From: Acidobacteriaceae bacterium
GTDB taxonomy: Bacteria > Acidobacteriota > Terriglobia > Terriglobales > Acidobacteriaceae
Length of the DNA stretch: 45,909 nucleotides
Direction of reading: 5' to 3'
NCBI GenBank assembly: GCA_027452245.1
Contig: DAIDGW010000118.1
Span: forward strand, 1 to 45,909
Of this stretch, positions 17,473-26,301 are shown one piece after another. How positions within the stretch are numbered: position 1 is the stretch's first letter; the number at the start of each line of letters is the position of its first letter. The notes under the pieces were generated by a model. That model was not told the DNA's origin, did not search any database, and saw only the letters and a program-made list of their open reading frames with translations. The translations under genes and the position numbers were made by a program.

Positions 17473-18609
17473 TTAACGTTGGTCCATCGGTACGTAATGA
17501 TTGGGATACTCCGGCCCGATGTAATCGGCTCGCGGGCGAATCAACCGGTTGTCCTCCAGTTGCTCCATCACGTGGGCGGTCCATCCGCTGATGCGCGACA
17601 CGGCAAAAATCGGCGTGAACAGGTCAACATCGATGCCCAGGGTGTGATAGGTCGAGGCCGAATAGAAATCCACATTGGCATTGAGCTTCTTATCGTTCTT
17701 TACGAACTCCTCAATCCTGCGCGAATACTCAAACCACTTGGCCTGTCCGCTCGAATTCCCCAGATCACGCGACATCACGCGCAGGTGCGTCGCCCGCGGG
17801 TCCTCGGTGTGATACACCCTATGACCGAATCCAGGAATCTTCTTCTTCTGGGCCAACATCCCTTTCACATAGTCAACCGGGTCGGCCCCCGAAGCATCGA
17901 TTGCCTCCAGGATATGAAACACAGCCTCGTTTGCCCCGCCATGCAGCGGGCCTTTCAGGGCGCCGATTGCTGACGTAATCGCGGAATGCATGTCCGAGAG
18001 CGTTGCTGCCGTGACTCGGGCGGCAAACGTGGAAGCGTTCAGTTCATGATCAGCGTGAAGTATGAGTGCGATATCAAGTGCCCGCTCGGCGGTCTGAGAA
18101 GGATGTTTTCCGGTCAGCATCAGTAAGAAATTTGCCGCATGAGAAAGCGACCGGTCCGGTTCAACGACCTCCAATCCCTTACGAATGCGGTCATACGCCG
18201 CAACAATCATGGCGATCTGCGAGGTCAGGCGAATCGATTTGTGAAGATTTGCCTCTCGATCGTTGCTCTTTTCCTCAGGATCGAAGAACGACAGGGTGGA
18301 AACCATGGTTCGTAAAACGTCCATGGGCAAAGCGTGTTTAGGAACCAGTTGCAGCCGGTGATAAATCGATCCATCGAGCTTTCGCTCCTCCGCTAACCGT
18401 TCGTGCAGGTTCCTCAATTCGGCCCGGCTGGGTAAACGCCCAAACCACAACAAATAGCAGGTCTCTTCAAAGGTGGAATTGTCCGCAAGTTCATGAATAT
18501 CAATGCCGCGATAGGCGAGAACGCCTCGTTCCCCGTCGATGTAACAAATCTTCGAGGTTGTGGCAACGACGCCCTCCAGACCGCGGGGCGCATGTGTTGT
18601 TGTCGACAT
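17473..18609 (-). CDS. gltA: Citrate synthase (possibly 2-methylcitrate synthase)
   Basis: A 378-residue enzyme condensing oxaloacetate with acetyl-CoA. Motifs: LAYRGIDIHELADNSTFEE, the active-site region LHADHELNASTF, GPLHGGANEAV and KIPGFGHRVYHTEDPRA. The frame runs up to 18840, but the first 77 codons do not match the family; the ATG at 18609 gives MSTTTHAPRGLEGVVA, a normal start for the short Gram-positive/Thermus-type citrate synthases. PrpC enzymes share this length and motif set, so a methylcitrate role cannot be excluded; no prpB or prpD is nearby. It stands alone, with its own terminator. Confidence 0.9.
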   Translation of the reverse strand: MSTTTHAPRGLEGVVATTSKICYIDGERGVLAYRGIDIHELADNSTFEETCYLLWFGRLPSRAELRNLHERLAEERKLDGSIYHRLQLVPKHALPMDVLRTMVSTLSFFDPEEKSNDREANLHKSIRLTSQIAMIVAAYDRIRKGLEVVEPDRSLSHAANFLLMLTGKHPSQTAERALDIALILHADHELNASTFAARVTAATLSDMHSAITSAIGALKGPLHGGANEAVFHILEAIDASGADPVDYVKGMLAQKKKIPGFGHRVYHTEDPRATHLRVMSRDLGNSSGQAKWFEYSRRIEEFVKNDKKLNANVDFYSASTYHTLGIDVDLFTPIFAVSRISGWTAHVMEQLEDNRLIRPRADYIGPEYPNHYVPMDQR

Positions 18610-18994
18610 AGTTTTCCGTTCAGTTTCGAAAGTGGATTCGTTGCCGGACCGCGTGAGGAAGACGCGTGGGATGCAACCTATTTTTATACGCCATTCAGCG
18701 GCAACTTTCCAATCGGCCTGGCACCGCACAGCGCTCCCATGCAGCCCATGTTCCGAACCTGAAACGTATGTGTCGCTTGAACTTAGGTTGCCCGCCCGGG
18801 ACCTGAAATAATGCCGCATTGCGGACCGGTTTTGCCACAAACCGGGCTATCGCAGGCTGGATTGAATAAACCGTGGAAGGTTGTCCAACTTCTACACCCA
18901 TTCTTGCAGGCGTATATTGAGAGGTTCATCTTAAATACGGAAGTACGGCTTATAAGGCTTTCCTCTGAGCGTACTTTCACGGAGATGCTGGTTC
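18610..18994. other. 385-bp divergent intergenic region (gltA / S46 peptidase)
   Basis: No gene seen. It must hold both divergent promoters. Two inverted repeats are visible: CCGGTTT (18826-18832) / AAACCGG (18839-18845) around TGCCAC, and AAGTACG (18941-18947) / CGTACTT (18970-18976), the second just upstream of the peptidase ribosome-binding site (GGAG near 18981). A TATAAG at 18951-18956 is a possible -10 for the peptidase gene, but its -35 is poor. Confidence 0.5.
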
Positions 18995-21085
18995 ATGAAG
19001 CGCTACTTATCCTTGCTACTTGCCTTTGCATTTCTCTGTTCCAACCTCGCCTTCGCCGATGAGGGCATGTGGCTTTTTAACGAGCCTCCAATGGCCAAAA
19101 TCCAAAGCAAATACGGATTCCAACTGACCCAGGCATGGCTTGATCACGTCCGTCTCTCGTCCGTACGATTCAACAACGGTGGATCAGGATCATTCGTTTC
19201 CGCCGACGGCCTGACTTTCACCAACCATCACGTGGGTGCTGCCTGCATTCAACAACTTTCTACAGGTGGTCGGGACTACATGAAGACCGGATTCTACGCC
19301 AAAACACAGGCCGAAGAACCCAAATGCCCCAACCTCGAACTTAACCAGCTGGTTGGGATTGAAGATGTTACCGCCAAAGTAGATGGCGCCGTAAGCCCCA
19401 GCATGTCGACCGCCGAGGCCGGGCAGGCGCAGCGTGCCGCCATGGCACAGATTGAGAAAGATTGCAGCACCTCCACCGGCCTGCGCTGCGACGTTGTTCC
19501 GTTCTACTCCGGCGAGGTGTACAACCTCTACAAGTACAAGAAATATACCGACGTCCGCCTGGTCTTCGCCCCGGAGTTCGGCATCGCTTTCTTTGGCGGC
19601 GACCCCGATAACTTCAACTATCCCCGTTACGACCTCGACATCACCTTTTTCCGCGTCTACGAAAATGGCAAGCCGGCGCACATCGACAACTACCTGCATT
19701 GGTCGCGTACGGGCATTAAAGAAAATCAGCTGATTTTCGTCTCCGGTAATCCTGGAAGCACTGGCCGTCTTCTTACCATGTCTCAACTCGGTTTTCTTCG
19801 GGACGTCGATTATCCCGCCCGTTTAGCCATGTATAAACGACGGATCTCGCTGCTCGAAAACTTCAGCGACCAATCGGATGAAAACGCCCGCATCGCCCAG
19901 GAAGACATCTTCGGACTGCAGAACTCTCAGAAGGCCATTGCCGGATACCAATCAGGACTGTTGGACGATTCCATCATGAGCCAGAAAACCGCCGACGAGT
20001 CGAAGCTGGAAGCCGCCTTTAAAGCCGATCCGAAGAACGCGGGCAAGACCGATCCCTGGCAGCAGATTACCGACGCCATGAATGTGCAGCGCAAAATTTA
20101 TCCCCAGCTGAGTTATGTCGAACGCCTTCGCGGATTTGCCTCGCAACTGCCGCAGATTGCCCGCATTCTGGTTCGCGCTGCCGACCAGCGCACCCTGCCC
20201 AACTCCGAGCGCTTGCGCGAGTACCGCGACACCGCACTACCCTCGCTCGAACAGCAGCTATTCTCAACCGCTCCGGTCTACAAGAGCCTGGATGCCGTGC
20301 TCCTGGCCGATTCGCTCGCGGAAATGCAACAGGCGCTGGGTAGTGACAATCCTGACGTCCAACTGGTGCTCAACGGTCGCTCCCCGGCCGACGCCGCCAC
20401 CGATATGATCCTGGGCACAAAGCTCGACGACGTGGCCGTGCGCAGGAAACTCTACGAGGGCGGCGACGCCGCTATTAAAGCCAGCACCGACCCGCTCATC
20501 GTTGCCATGCGCGCAATCGAGCACGACGCGCTTGCGGTGAGAAAGCAATACGAAGACCAGGTCGAATCGGTCGTCCGCCGGGACGGTGCTGAGATCGCCA
20601 AGGCGCGCTTCGCCCAAAGCGGATTTACCCAGCCGCCCGACGCTACCTTCACCTTACGGCTCAGCTACGGAACCGTCCAGGGCTACGACGAGAATGGCAA
20701 ATACATCCCCTACTTCACCAACATCGGAGGCGCCTTCCAGCACTCATCCGAGCACGACCGCAAACCGCCCTACGAACTGCCTCAAAGCTGGATGCACTTC
20801 AAGCGCAAGCTTGAGATGAAAACGCCCTTGGACTTCGTCTCCACCGCTGACATCATCGGCGGCAATTCCGGATCTCCGACCATCGATCAGAAAGGCGAGC
20901 TTGTGGGAATCATCTTCGACGGCAACATTCAGTCGCTGCCGTGGAACTTTGCCTACAACGATAAGCAGGGACGCGCCATCTCGGTGGATGTTCGCGGCAT
21001 TCAAGAGGCGCTGCGAAAAGTCTACGGAGCGACCGACCTGGCCAACGAACTGCTGCCTCCGCTTCCGCCCAATCCCTATCAATAA
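18995..21085 (+). CDS. S46-family dipeptidyl-peptidase (DPP7-like)
   Basis: A 696-residue exported serine peptidase. A signal peptide (KRYLSLLLAFAFLCSNLAFA) precedes DEGMWLFNEPP, the hallmark N-terminus of S46 enzymes. The trypsin-like catalytic His is in FTNHHVG near residue 79, FFGGDPDNFNYPRYDLDI follows, and the catalytic Ser is near residue 625 in GGNSGSPTID. S46 enzymes cut dipeptides from peptide N-termini in the periplasm. Eighteen residues after the Ser the sequence reads FDGN: Gly at the S1-determining place, as in DPP7 (hydrophobic P1), where DPP11 has Arg (acidic P1); this rests on my memory of the Porphyromonas enzymes. A single-gene unit with a hairpin after it. Confidence 0.93.
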   Translation: MKRYLSLLLAFAFLCSNLAFADEGMWLFNEPPMAKIQSKYGFQLTQAWLDHVRLSSVRFNNGGSGSFVSADGLTFTNHHVGAACIQQLSTGGRDYMKTGFYAKTQAEEPKCPNLELNQLVGIEDVTAKVDGAVSPSMSTAEAGQAQRAAMAQIEKDCSTSTGLRCDVVPFYSGEVYNLYKYKKYTDVRLVFAPEFGIAFFGGDPDNFNYPRYDLDITFFRVYENGKPAHIDNYLHWSRTGIKENQLIFVSGNPGSTGRLLTMSQLGFLRDVDYPARLAMYKRRISLLENFSDQSDENARIAQEDIFGLQNSQKAIAGYQSGLLDDSIMSQKTADESKLEAAFKADPKNAGKTDPWQQITDAMNVQRKIYPQLSYVERLRGFASQLPQIARILVRAADQRTLPNSERLREYRDTALPSLEQQLFSTAPVYKSLDAVLLADSLAEMQQALGSDNPDVQLVLNGRSPADAATDMILGTKLDDVAVRRKLYEGGDAAIKASTDPLIVAMRAIEHDALAVRKQYEDQVESVVRRDGAEIAKARFAQSGFTQPPDATFTLRLSYGTVQGYDENGKYIPYFTNIGGAFQHSSEHDRKPPYELPQSWMHFKRKLEMKTPLDFVSTADIIGGNSGSPTIDQKGELVGIIFDGNIQSLPWNFAYNDKQGRAISVDVRGIQEALRKVYGATDLANELLPPLPPNPYQ

Positions 21086-21098
21086 TCCGAGAACAGGC

Positions 21099-21132
21099 AC
21101 CCCACTTCTGGCCGTTTTGCCAGGAGTGGGGT
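21099..21132 (+). terminator. Terminator-like hairpin after the S46 peptidase gene
   Basis: The arms 21099-21112 and 21119-21132 pair over 14 bp with one G-U around CGTTTT. No T-run follows. It sits between convergent genes, so it may serve either strand, or be a REP-like palindrome. Confidence 0.5.
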
Positions 21133-21257
21133 AGTCAATTCAGGGCTCCCCCACCCCGTTGTAATGAAGAGCGCATCAGCTCAAGCGTATTGTCCCAGGA
21201 GCGCAGCAACCAGGAATCTGGCTTTAAATTGTCAGCTAGCTGCAAAAGAAAGGTTGT

Positions 21258-22100
21258 TCACGCGGGCCAAATGCTCAGTGCCGTCCGGCTCAATATCTGC
21301 TGCTGAAGATCCTCACTGAGCGGCAACGCCCGAAACTCTTCGAGATTTTTCTTGATATCCGGCACACCCGGACCGGGCCAGTCTGTGCCAAACAGCGTTT
21401 TGTCTGCAATCTCATCCAGCCGCGGAAAATACTTCAGCAGCGTCTTCGGCGGAATCCCGCTGATATCCAAATAAACATTCGGATGGCGCCGGATCAGGAA
21501 AAACGCCGTGTGCATCCACAGCGGACGCCCGCCATGCGCCAGCAGAATCTTCAGCTTGGGGAAATCGACCGCGACATCGTCCACATAGATCGGGTCGCCA
21601 TACTTATTGCGCGCGCCCGGAAAAATTGATGTCCCGGTGTGGAACATCACCGGTACTCCGTTAGCCTCCGCCGCCCGATAGATGATCTCCAGTTCTTTCA
21701 CCCCGTTCAAGTAATCGTTGGGGAACAGCAACTGGTGGGGCGGATGAATCTTGATCATCTTCAGCCCAAGCCGCAAAATGTGCTCCACATCAGCCAGCAC
21801 ATTGTTCGTATGCCGCGGATGCAGGCTTCCGCACGAGAGCAGCCGCGTGGGATCCTCTTTTACGTAATCGGCCACGAACTGGTTCACGCCGTTCGTAAAT
21901 CCGATGACCTCGGGTGCGACATAATTGATCAGCATCGCGCGATCAACCCCGCAGTGATCGAGATATTTCAGGAAAGCTTTCGGCGAGCGGCAGAACTCGG
22001 CAATCTGGTCGAAATTCGCACGCTTCTTTTTCATCAACTCCAAGGCGTGCGGCTTGAACATCTCCAGCGGCTGAATGTGAATGTGGCAGTCGGTGATCAT
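21258..22100 (-). CDS. Amidohydrolase-superfamily protein (ACMSD-like, COG2159)
   Basis: A 280-residue TIM-barrel metal enzyme. The metal site is readable: DCHIHIQP at residues 4-11, MFHTGTSIFP, LLAHGGRP and the late Asp in LFGTDWPGPG. This set fits the ACMSD / gamma-resorcylate decarboxylase / 2-hydroxy-3-carboxymuconate-type branch, which decarboxylates or hydrolyses aromatic-derived acids. It is the last gene of the minus-strand TetR-headed operon, 39 bp after the FAD subunit gene. A ring-fission-product hydrolase or decarboxylase role is inferred from context only. Confidence 0.85.
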   Translation of the reverse strand: MITDCHIHIQPLEMFKPHALELMKKKRANFDQIAEFCRSPKAFLKYLDHCGVDRAMLINYVAPEVIGFTNGVNQFVADYVKEDPTRLLSCGSLHPRHTNNVLADVEHILRLGLKMIKIHPPHQLLFPNDYLNGVKELEIIYRAAEANGVPVMFHTGTSIFPGARNKYGDPIYVDDVAVDFPKLKILLAHGGRPLWMHTAFFLIRRHPNVYLDISGIPPKTLLKYFPRLDEIADKTLFGTDWPGPGVPDIKKNLEEFRALPLSEDLQQQILSRTALSIWPA

Positions 22101-22139
22101 TGCAGAGTCTGTCAGAGGGCGCCTGGAAAGAATATCAGA

Positions 22140-23120
22140 TCAATTTGCCGCGGCCGCCAGCACCGCGCGCTTCGTGAACACGCGAATCATCTCGCGCCGA
22201 TATTCTGGCGTAAGCGCCGACGTGGTCAGCGGCTTCGCCGTCTTCGCTGCCAGGTCTCCTACAGCTTCGGCAATCGACTCGTCAATTGCCTTCCCGTTCA
22301 GCGCGTCTGTCGCGCCGCTTACCAGCACCGGCGCGGGATTCACCGCCGTAATGGCAACACGAGCGTCCGCAACATGCCCATTTGAACGCTTTATCGCGAC
22401 GGCCACTCCCGCCAGCGGATAGTCGATCGATCCCCGCACTCTCAGCTTGCGGTAGACACCGCGATATCCGGCTGAACATGCCGGCAAAAATACCCGGGCC
22501 ACAATTTCGTCTGATTTCAGCTTGCGGTAGTTGTCGCCAAGGCCCGTATAGAACTCGTGCAGCGGTATGCGACGCGCGCCCGCAGGCGAGACCATTTCAA
22601 TTTCCGCTCCCAGGCACAGTAGCGCCGGGGGCGTGTCGCCGGAAAACGCCGCCCAGCACTTCGTTCCGCCCGGAGCGACATGGCACAGATCGCCGTCTTT
22701 CTTGATGCAGAAGCCGCATCCTTTGCGCCACGTCAGCGACTGGTTGTACCACAGGCAACGGGTGTCTAGGCAGATGTTCCCGCCAATCGTCCCCATGTTG
22801 CGCAGCACAGGCGAAGCCACCGTCGCCGCCGCTTCGGTCAACACCGGATATTGCTCGCGCAGAATTGGCGACTTCTCGATCGCGCGCAGCGTGGTCAGCG
22901 CACCGATTATCACACCGCTCTCGCTACGATAAATTCCGGCTAGCTCGGCAACCCCGCGAAGATCCAGCACATACTCCGGCTCGAACAATTTCTGCCGCAT
23001 CGATGGAATCAGGTCCGTGCCTCCGGCCAACACCCGAATATTCCCGGAATGCCCGGCAAGAGTTTCCATGGCTTCCGTGACCGTTCGCGGCCGCAGCAAT
23101 TTAAATTCGGGCAGGCTCAA
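22140..23120 (-). CDS. hcrB: 4-hydroxybenzoyl-CoA-reductase-type FAD/[4Fe-4S] subunit
   Basis: A 326-residue FAD-binding subunit of a xanthine-oxidase-family enzyme. FAD motifs: LAGGTDLIPSMR (31-42) and NMGTIGGNICLDTRC (108-122). A loop absent from ordinary xanthine dehydrogenases follows, with Cys122, Cys138, Cys146 and Cys155 (RCLWYNQS, KGCGFCIKKDGDLC, GGTKC). As I recall, these are the same positions as the extra [4Fe-4S] ligands of Thauera HcrB. That cluster is the hallmark of 4-hydroxybenzoyl-CoA reductase, which removes the ring hydroxyl using low-potential electrons. The ATG overlaps the hcrA-like stop by 4 bp, so the genes are coupled. The substrate is inferred; other aromatic-CoA thioesters are possible. 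Confidence 0.88.
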   Translation of the reverse strand: MSLPEFKLLRPRTVTEAMETLAGHSGNIRVLAGGTDLIPSMRQKLFEPEYVLDLRGVAELAGIYRSESGVIIGALTTLRAIEKSPILREQYPVLTEAAATVASPVLRNMGTIGGNICLDTRCLWYNQSLTWRKGCGFCIKKDGDLCHVAPGGTKCWAAFSGDTPPALLCLGAEIEMVSPAGARRIPLHEFYTGLGDNYRKLKSDEIVARVFLPACSAGYRGVYRKLRVRGSIDYPLAGVAVAIKRSNGHVADARVAITAVNPAPVLVSGATDALNGKAIDESIAEAVGDLAAKTAKPLTTSALTPEYRREMIRVFTKRAVLAAAAN

Positions 23121-25732
23121 TCTGCGCCTCCGATGGATGTTGAATTTGCCGGTTGATCAGCGCGGTGCCGAATCGGCCCTTTATTTTTGAACCACAACGC
23201 GCCACCATGCTCGCGAAAACGCGCCGGTTGCGTGGGATCGACGCCTTCCGTCAAATTCAGGCTCTTCGCATTCTTCTTGGCCCGCAAGGCCGCCAGCACC
23301 CGCTCCGGCGTAAATGGTGACTCGTGCAACCGCACTCCAACGGCGTCATAAATTGCATTCGCAATCGCAGGAATCGTTGCCGCTAGTGACCCCTCACTGC
23401 ATTCCTTCGCGCCGAACGGACCTTCCGGATCGATACTTTCCACAATGATCGGCTCGATCTCCGGTGATTCCACCGACGACGGACTGCGGTATTCGAGCAG
23501 CCCGGGATTCATCAGCATGCCGTCTTTCCACACCATCTCTTCCGTCAGCGCCTGGCCCATTCCCATCCATACCGAGCCAATGATCTGCCCCTCCACGGAA
23601 ACCGGGTTCAGCGCCCGGCCGCAATCGTGCGCCGCCCAGACCTTGTGCACGGTTACCTCGCCCGTATCTTCATCCACGCTGACTTCCGCCACCTGCGCCG
23701 AATACGAATACGCCGGAGAAGGCCCTACTCCGCCACCTTTGTGCTTGCCGCCTCGCGCTTCCGGCGGAGGCGCATACGACCCCGTTCCCGTCAGCGCTCC
23801 ATGAAAATCAATCGCGGCCACTACCGCCTCTTCGAACGTCAGCGCGTCTTTCGGGCCTTCGTCTTTCCGCTTCTGCTGCAAAGATCCCCGCAGAATCTGC
23901 CCTTCAACGCGACCAGAGACCGAAGCCTCGGACTGTGCGGCGTGAGCTTGTGTGGCCTGGGATTGTGTGGCCTGTGATTTTGCGGCGCTGCCGCCTTCGC
24001 CCGCGTTTTTCTCGGTCCCGCCATTCTTCAAAACCCGGTCATCCCGGAACACCAACTCTTCCACCGCACAATTCATCTTCTTGGCCGCCGCCGCCGCGAT
24101 CAACTTCTTCACTTCGTTGGCCGCCCGAAGCGTCGCATTACCCGCCATAAAGGTAACGCGGCTCGAATACGACCCGATGTCAATCGGTGTGAGATCCGTG
24201 TCTGCGGCAATTACCCGCACCCGCGAGAGCGAGCATCCCAGCGCCTCCGCGGCGATCTGCGCGGTCATGGTGTCCGATCCCTGCCCGATTTCCGATGCCC
24301 CGGTATACACCACCACGCCGCCATCGCGATCAATCTTGATATTCACCGTCGAGTGCGGCATGTCCGATCGGATAATCGAATTCGCCGCGCCGCTCACGTA
24401 ATGGCTGCACGCAATTCCCAGGCCGCGCCCCCGTGGCAGTTTGCCTTTACGCTGCTTCCATCCCGAACGTTCCACCGTCTTCTCAATGCACTCCGGCAGG
24501 CCGTAGCTTTGCACGCGCAGTCCATTTACCGTGATGCACGGCGGTTTCAGTAGATTGCGCTGGCGAATCTCCGCCGCATCCATCCCAACCTTCGCCGCCA
24601 GTTCATCCAGTTGCGATTCAAACGCGAAGCGGACGTTCACCGTGCCATGCCCGCGCATCGCGCCGCACGCCGGCTTGTTGGTCAGCACGCGGTATCCGTC
24701 GTATTGAATATTTGGAATGTCATATAGCGCGCCCAGCAGCGCGCCGGAATACAGAATCGTCACTACTCCATACGAGCAGTAGCCGCCGCCATCCTGCACC
24801 ACCCGCGCCTTCACCGCCGTGATGCGCCCGTCCGCTTTCACTCCGGTCTTCAGGTCGATGATCGTTCGCGGCCTTCCGCGATGCGCCCAGAACACCTCTT
24901 CCCGCGTGTACGTGATTTTGACGGGAGCCTTGGCTTTTCGCGCCGCCACCGCCGCGATGATCTCCAGCGGAATCACTTCGCTTTTGCCGCCGAATCCCCC
25001 GCCCACCAGCGGCTTGATCACGCGGATCTGCTGCATGGGCATCTCCAGCACCAGCGATAGCTTGTGCTGCAGATAGTACGGGACCTGCGTCGACGACCAC
25101 ACGATCAGCCGGCCTGGCTTGCCCGTATGCGGATCGATCTCAAACGAGGCCAGCGTGGAATGCGGCTCCATCGCCGCGTGCGTCACTTCATTCGCGATGA
25201 AGCGCGCTTCCGCGATCTGATCGGCTTCCGCAAATCCCAGCTCCGGATCGCCGAAAGCATGGTGATAATCCTTCTCGATGTTATGCGCCTTGTGATCGTG
25301 GATCAGATCCTTCTCCGCCTTCATCGACTCTTCCGGATCGAAGTATGCCGGCAGCACCTCGTAATCCACGTCAATCAGTTCCAGCGCCTTCTCCGCAATC
25401 GCTTCCGAAACCGCCACCACGCAGGCTACGTTGTCGCCCACGTAGCGCACTTTATCCAGAGCCAGCGGATACTCGTCATGCCCCACGGGAAGAATGCCGT
25501 AGGTCTTTGGAGCGTCCTTGCCGACCACAACCGCGACCACGCCATCCAGTTTCTCGGCCCGGCTCGTGTCGATACTCTTGAGCCGCGCATGCGGATACGG
25601 CGAATGCAGAATCTTCCCGATCAGCATGCCGGGAAGGCTGAAGTCATCGGTGTATTTACCCGCGCCCGTGGTCTTCTCCGCCGCATCCACCATCGCGGTC
25701 GGCTTGCCGATAATAGAAAATCCGTTATTCAC
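23117..25732 (-). CDS. hcrA: 4-hydroxybenzoyl-CoA-reductase-type molybdenum subunit
   Basis: An 871-residue molybdopterin subunit. The N-terminal domain (AEKTTGAGKYTDDFSLPGML, ILHSPYPHARLKSID) and Moco-binding segments VGGGFGGKSEVIPLEI, KPACGAMRGHGTVN, EIGQGSDTMTAQIAAEALG and the catalytic-Glu region FGAKECSEGSL match the HcrA branch of the xanthine oxidase family. It is about 100 residues longer than typical HcrA (about 770): a low-complexity stretch around residues 570-650 contains SQATQ-SQATQ-AHAAQ repeats. The C-terminus also has an extra Arg/His/Asn-rich tail. Its partners are the 2Fe-2S gene 44 bp upstream and the FAD gene overlapping its stop. Confidence 0.9.
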   Translation of the reverse strand: MNNGFSIIGKPTAMVDAAEKTTGAGKYTDDFSLPGMLIGKILHSPYPHARLKSIDTSRAEKLDGVVAVVVGKDAPKTYGILPVGHDEYPLALDKVRYVGDNVACVVAVSEAIAEKALELIDVDYEVLPAYFDPEESMKAEKDLIHDHKAHNIEKDYHHAFGDPELGFAEADQIAEARFIANEVTHAAMEPHSTLASFEIDPHTGKPGRLIVWSSTQVPYYLQHKLSLVLEMPMQQIRVIKPLVGGGFGGKSEVIPLEIIAAVAARKAKAPVKITYTREEVFWAHRGRPRTIIDLKTGVKADGRITAVKARVVQDGGGYCSYGVVTILYSGALLGALYDIPNIQYDGYRVLTNKPACGAMRGHGTVNVRFAFESQLDELAAKVGMDAAEIRQRNLLKPPCITVNGLRVQSYGLPECIEKTVERSGWKQRKGKLPRGRGLGIACSHYVSGAANSIIRSDMPHSTVNIKIDRDGGVVVYTGASEIGQGSDTMTAQIAAEALGCSLSRVRVIAADTDLTPIDIGSYSSRVTFMAGNATLRAANEVKKLIAAAAAKKMNCAVEELVFRDDRVLKNGGTEKNAGEGGSAAKSQATQSQATQAHAAQSEASVSGRVEGQILRGSLQQKRKDEGPKDALTFEEAVVAAIDFHGALTGTGSYAPPPEARGGKHKGGGVGPSPAYSYSAQVAEVSVDEDTGEVTVHKVWAAHDCGRALNPVSVEGQIIGSVWMGMGQALTEEMVWKDGMLMNPGLLEYRSPSSVESPEIEPIIVESIDPEGPFGAKECSEGSLAATIPAIANAIYDAVGVRLHESPFTPERVLAALRAKKNAKSLNLTEGVDPTQPARFREHGGALWFKNKGPIRHRADQPANSTSIGGAD
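23933..23977 (-). repeat. Three 15-bp tandem repeats inside the molybdenum-subunit gene
   Basis: Units at 23963-23977, 23948-23962 and 23933-23947 encode SQATQ, SQATQ and AHAAQ. The first two are 14/15 identical at DNA level and keep the frame. They form part of an in-frame low-complexity insertion. Confidence 0.85.
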
Positions 25733-25776
25733 GATTCACCTGTTTGCCATGCTGCGCGAAGCGAGGAACCTGCTAT

Positions 25777-26271
25777 TCATTCTTTTACCGCCGCCATGCC
25801 CACGCGTTCCGCTTCAATCGCCGCCTTGATGGCCTGGTACATCTGCAGATATCCCGTGCAGCGGCACAGATTGCTGCTCAGCGCCGATCGGATTTCTTCC
25901 TCCGTCGGATTCTCATTCTCCGCCAGCAGCGACTTCACCGTCATGATGAATCCCGGGGTGCAATACCCGCACTGTGCTCCGCCCCACTCGCCATACGATT
26001 TCTGAATGGAGGCGAGACTGCCATGCTCGGTTACGCCCTCAATGGTCGTGACCTCCCGCCCCTGAACGCTCGCCGCCAGCAGCGTACAGGAAAGCATGGC
26101 CGTGCCATCGATCAACACCGTGCACGCCCCGCACGAAGAATCGTCGCAGCCCCGCTTCGATCCCGTCATGCCGAGGTCCTGCCGCAGCGCATCCAACAGC
26201 AGCGTGCTCGGCTCAACCGCCAGTTCGTAAGTTCGTCCGTTGATTCGGAGTTCGATCAGTTCTTTTTTCAT
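25777..26271 (-). CDS. hcrC: 4-hydroxybenzoyl-CoA-reductase-type [2Fe-2S] subunit
   Basis: A 164-residue iron-sulfur subunit that passes electrons between the FAD and molybdenum centres. The plant-ferredoxin-type cluster GCDDSSCGACTVLIDG and the helical-domain cluster QCGYCTPGFIMT with NLCRCTGYLQM hold the eight cysteines of the two [2Fe-2S] centres. The length matches the small subunit of 4-hydroxybenzoyl-CoA reductase and other three-subunit members. It is followed 44 bp later by the molybdenum subunit. Confidence 0.93.
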   Translation of the reverse strand: MKKELIELRINGRTYELAVEPSTLLLDALRQDLGMTGSKRGCDDSSCGACTVLIDGTAMLSCTLLAASVQGREVTTIEGVTEHGSLASIQKSYGEWGGAQCGYCTPGFIMTVKSLLAENENPTEEEIRSALSSNLCRCTGYLQMYQAIKAAIEAERVGMAAVKE

Positions 26272-26301
26272 TGCTCGCTTCGGCTACAGAGCCCAACTGC
26301 T

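Noticed and set aside
18610-18840. 77-residue N-terminal extension of citrate synthase
   Set aside because: The residues do not fit the family and the region is the divergent promoter; 18609 gives a normal start.
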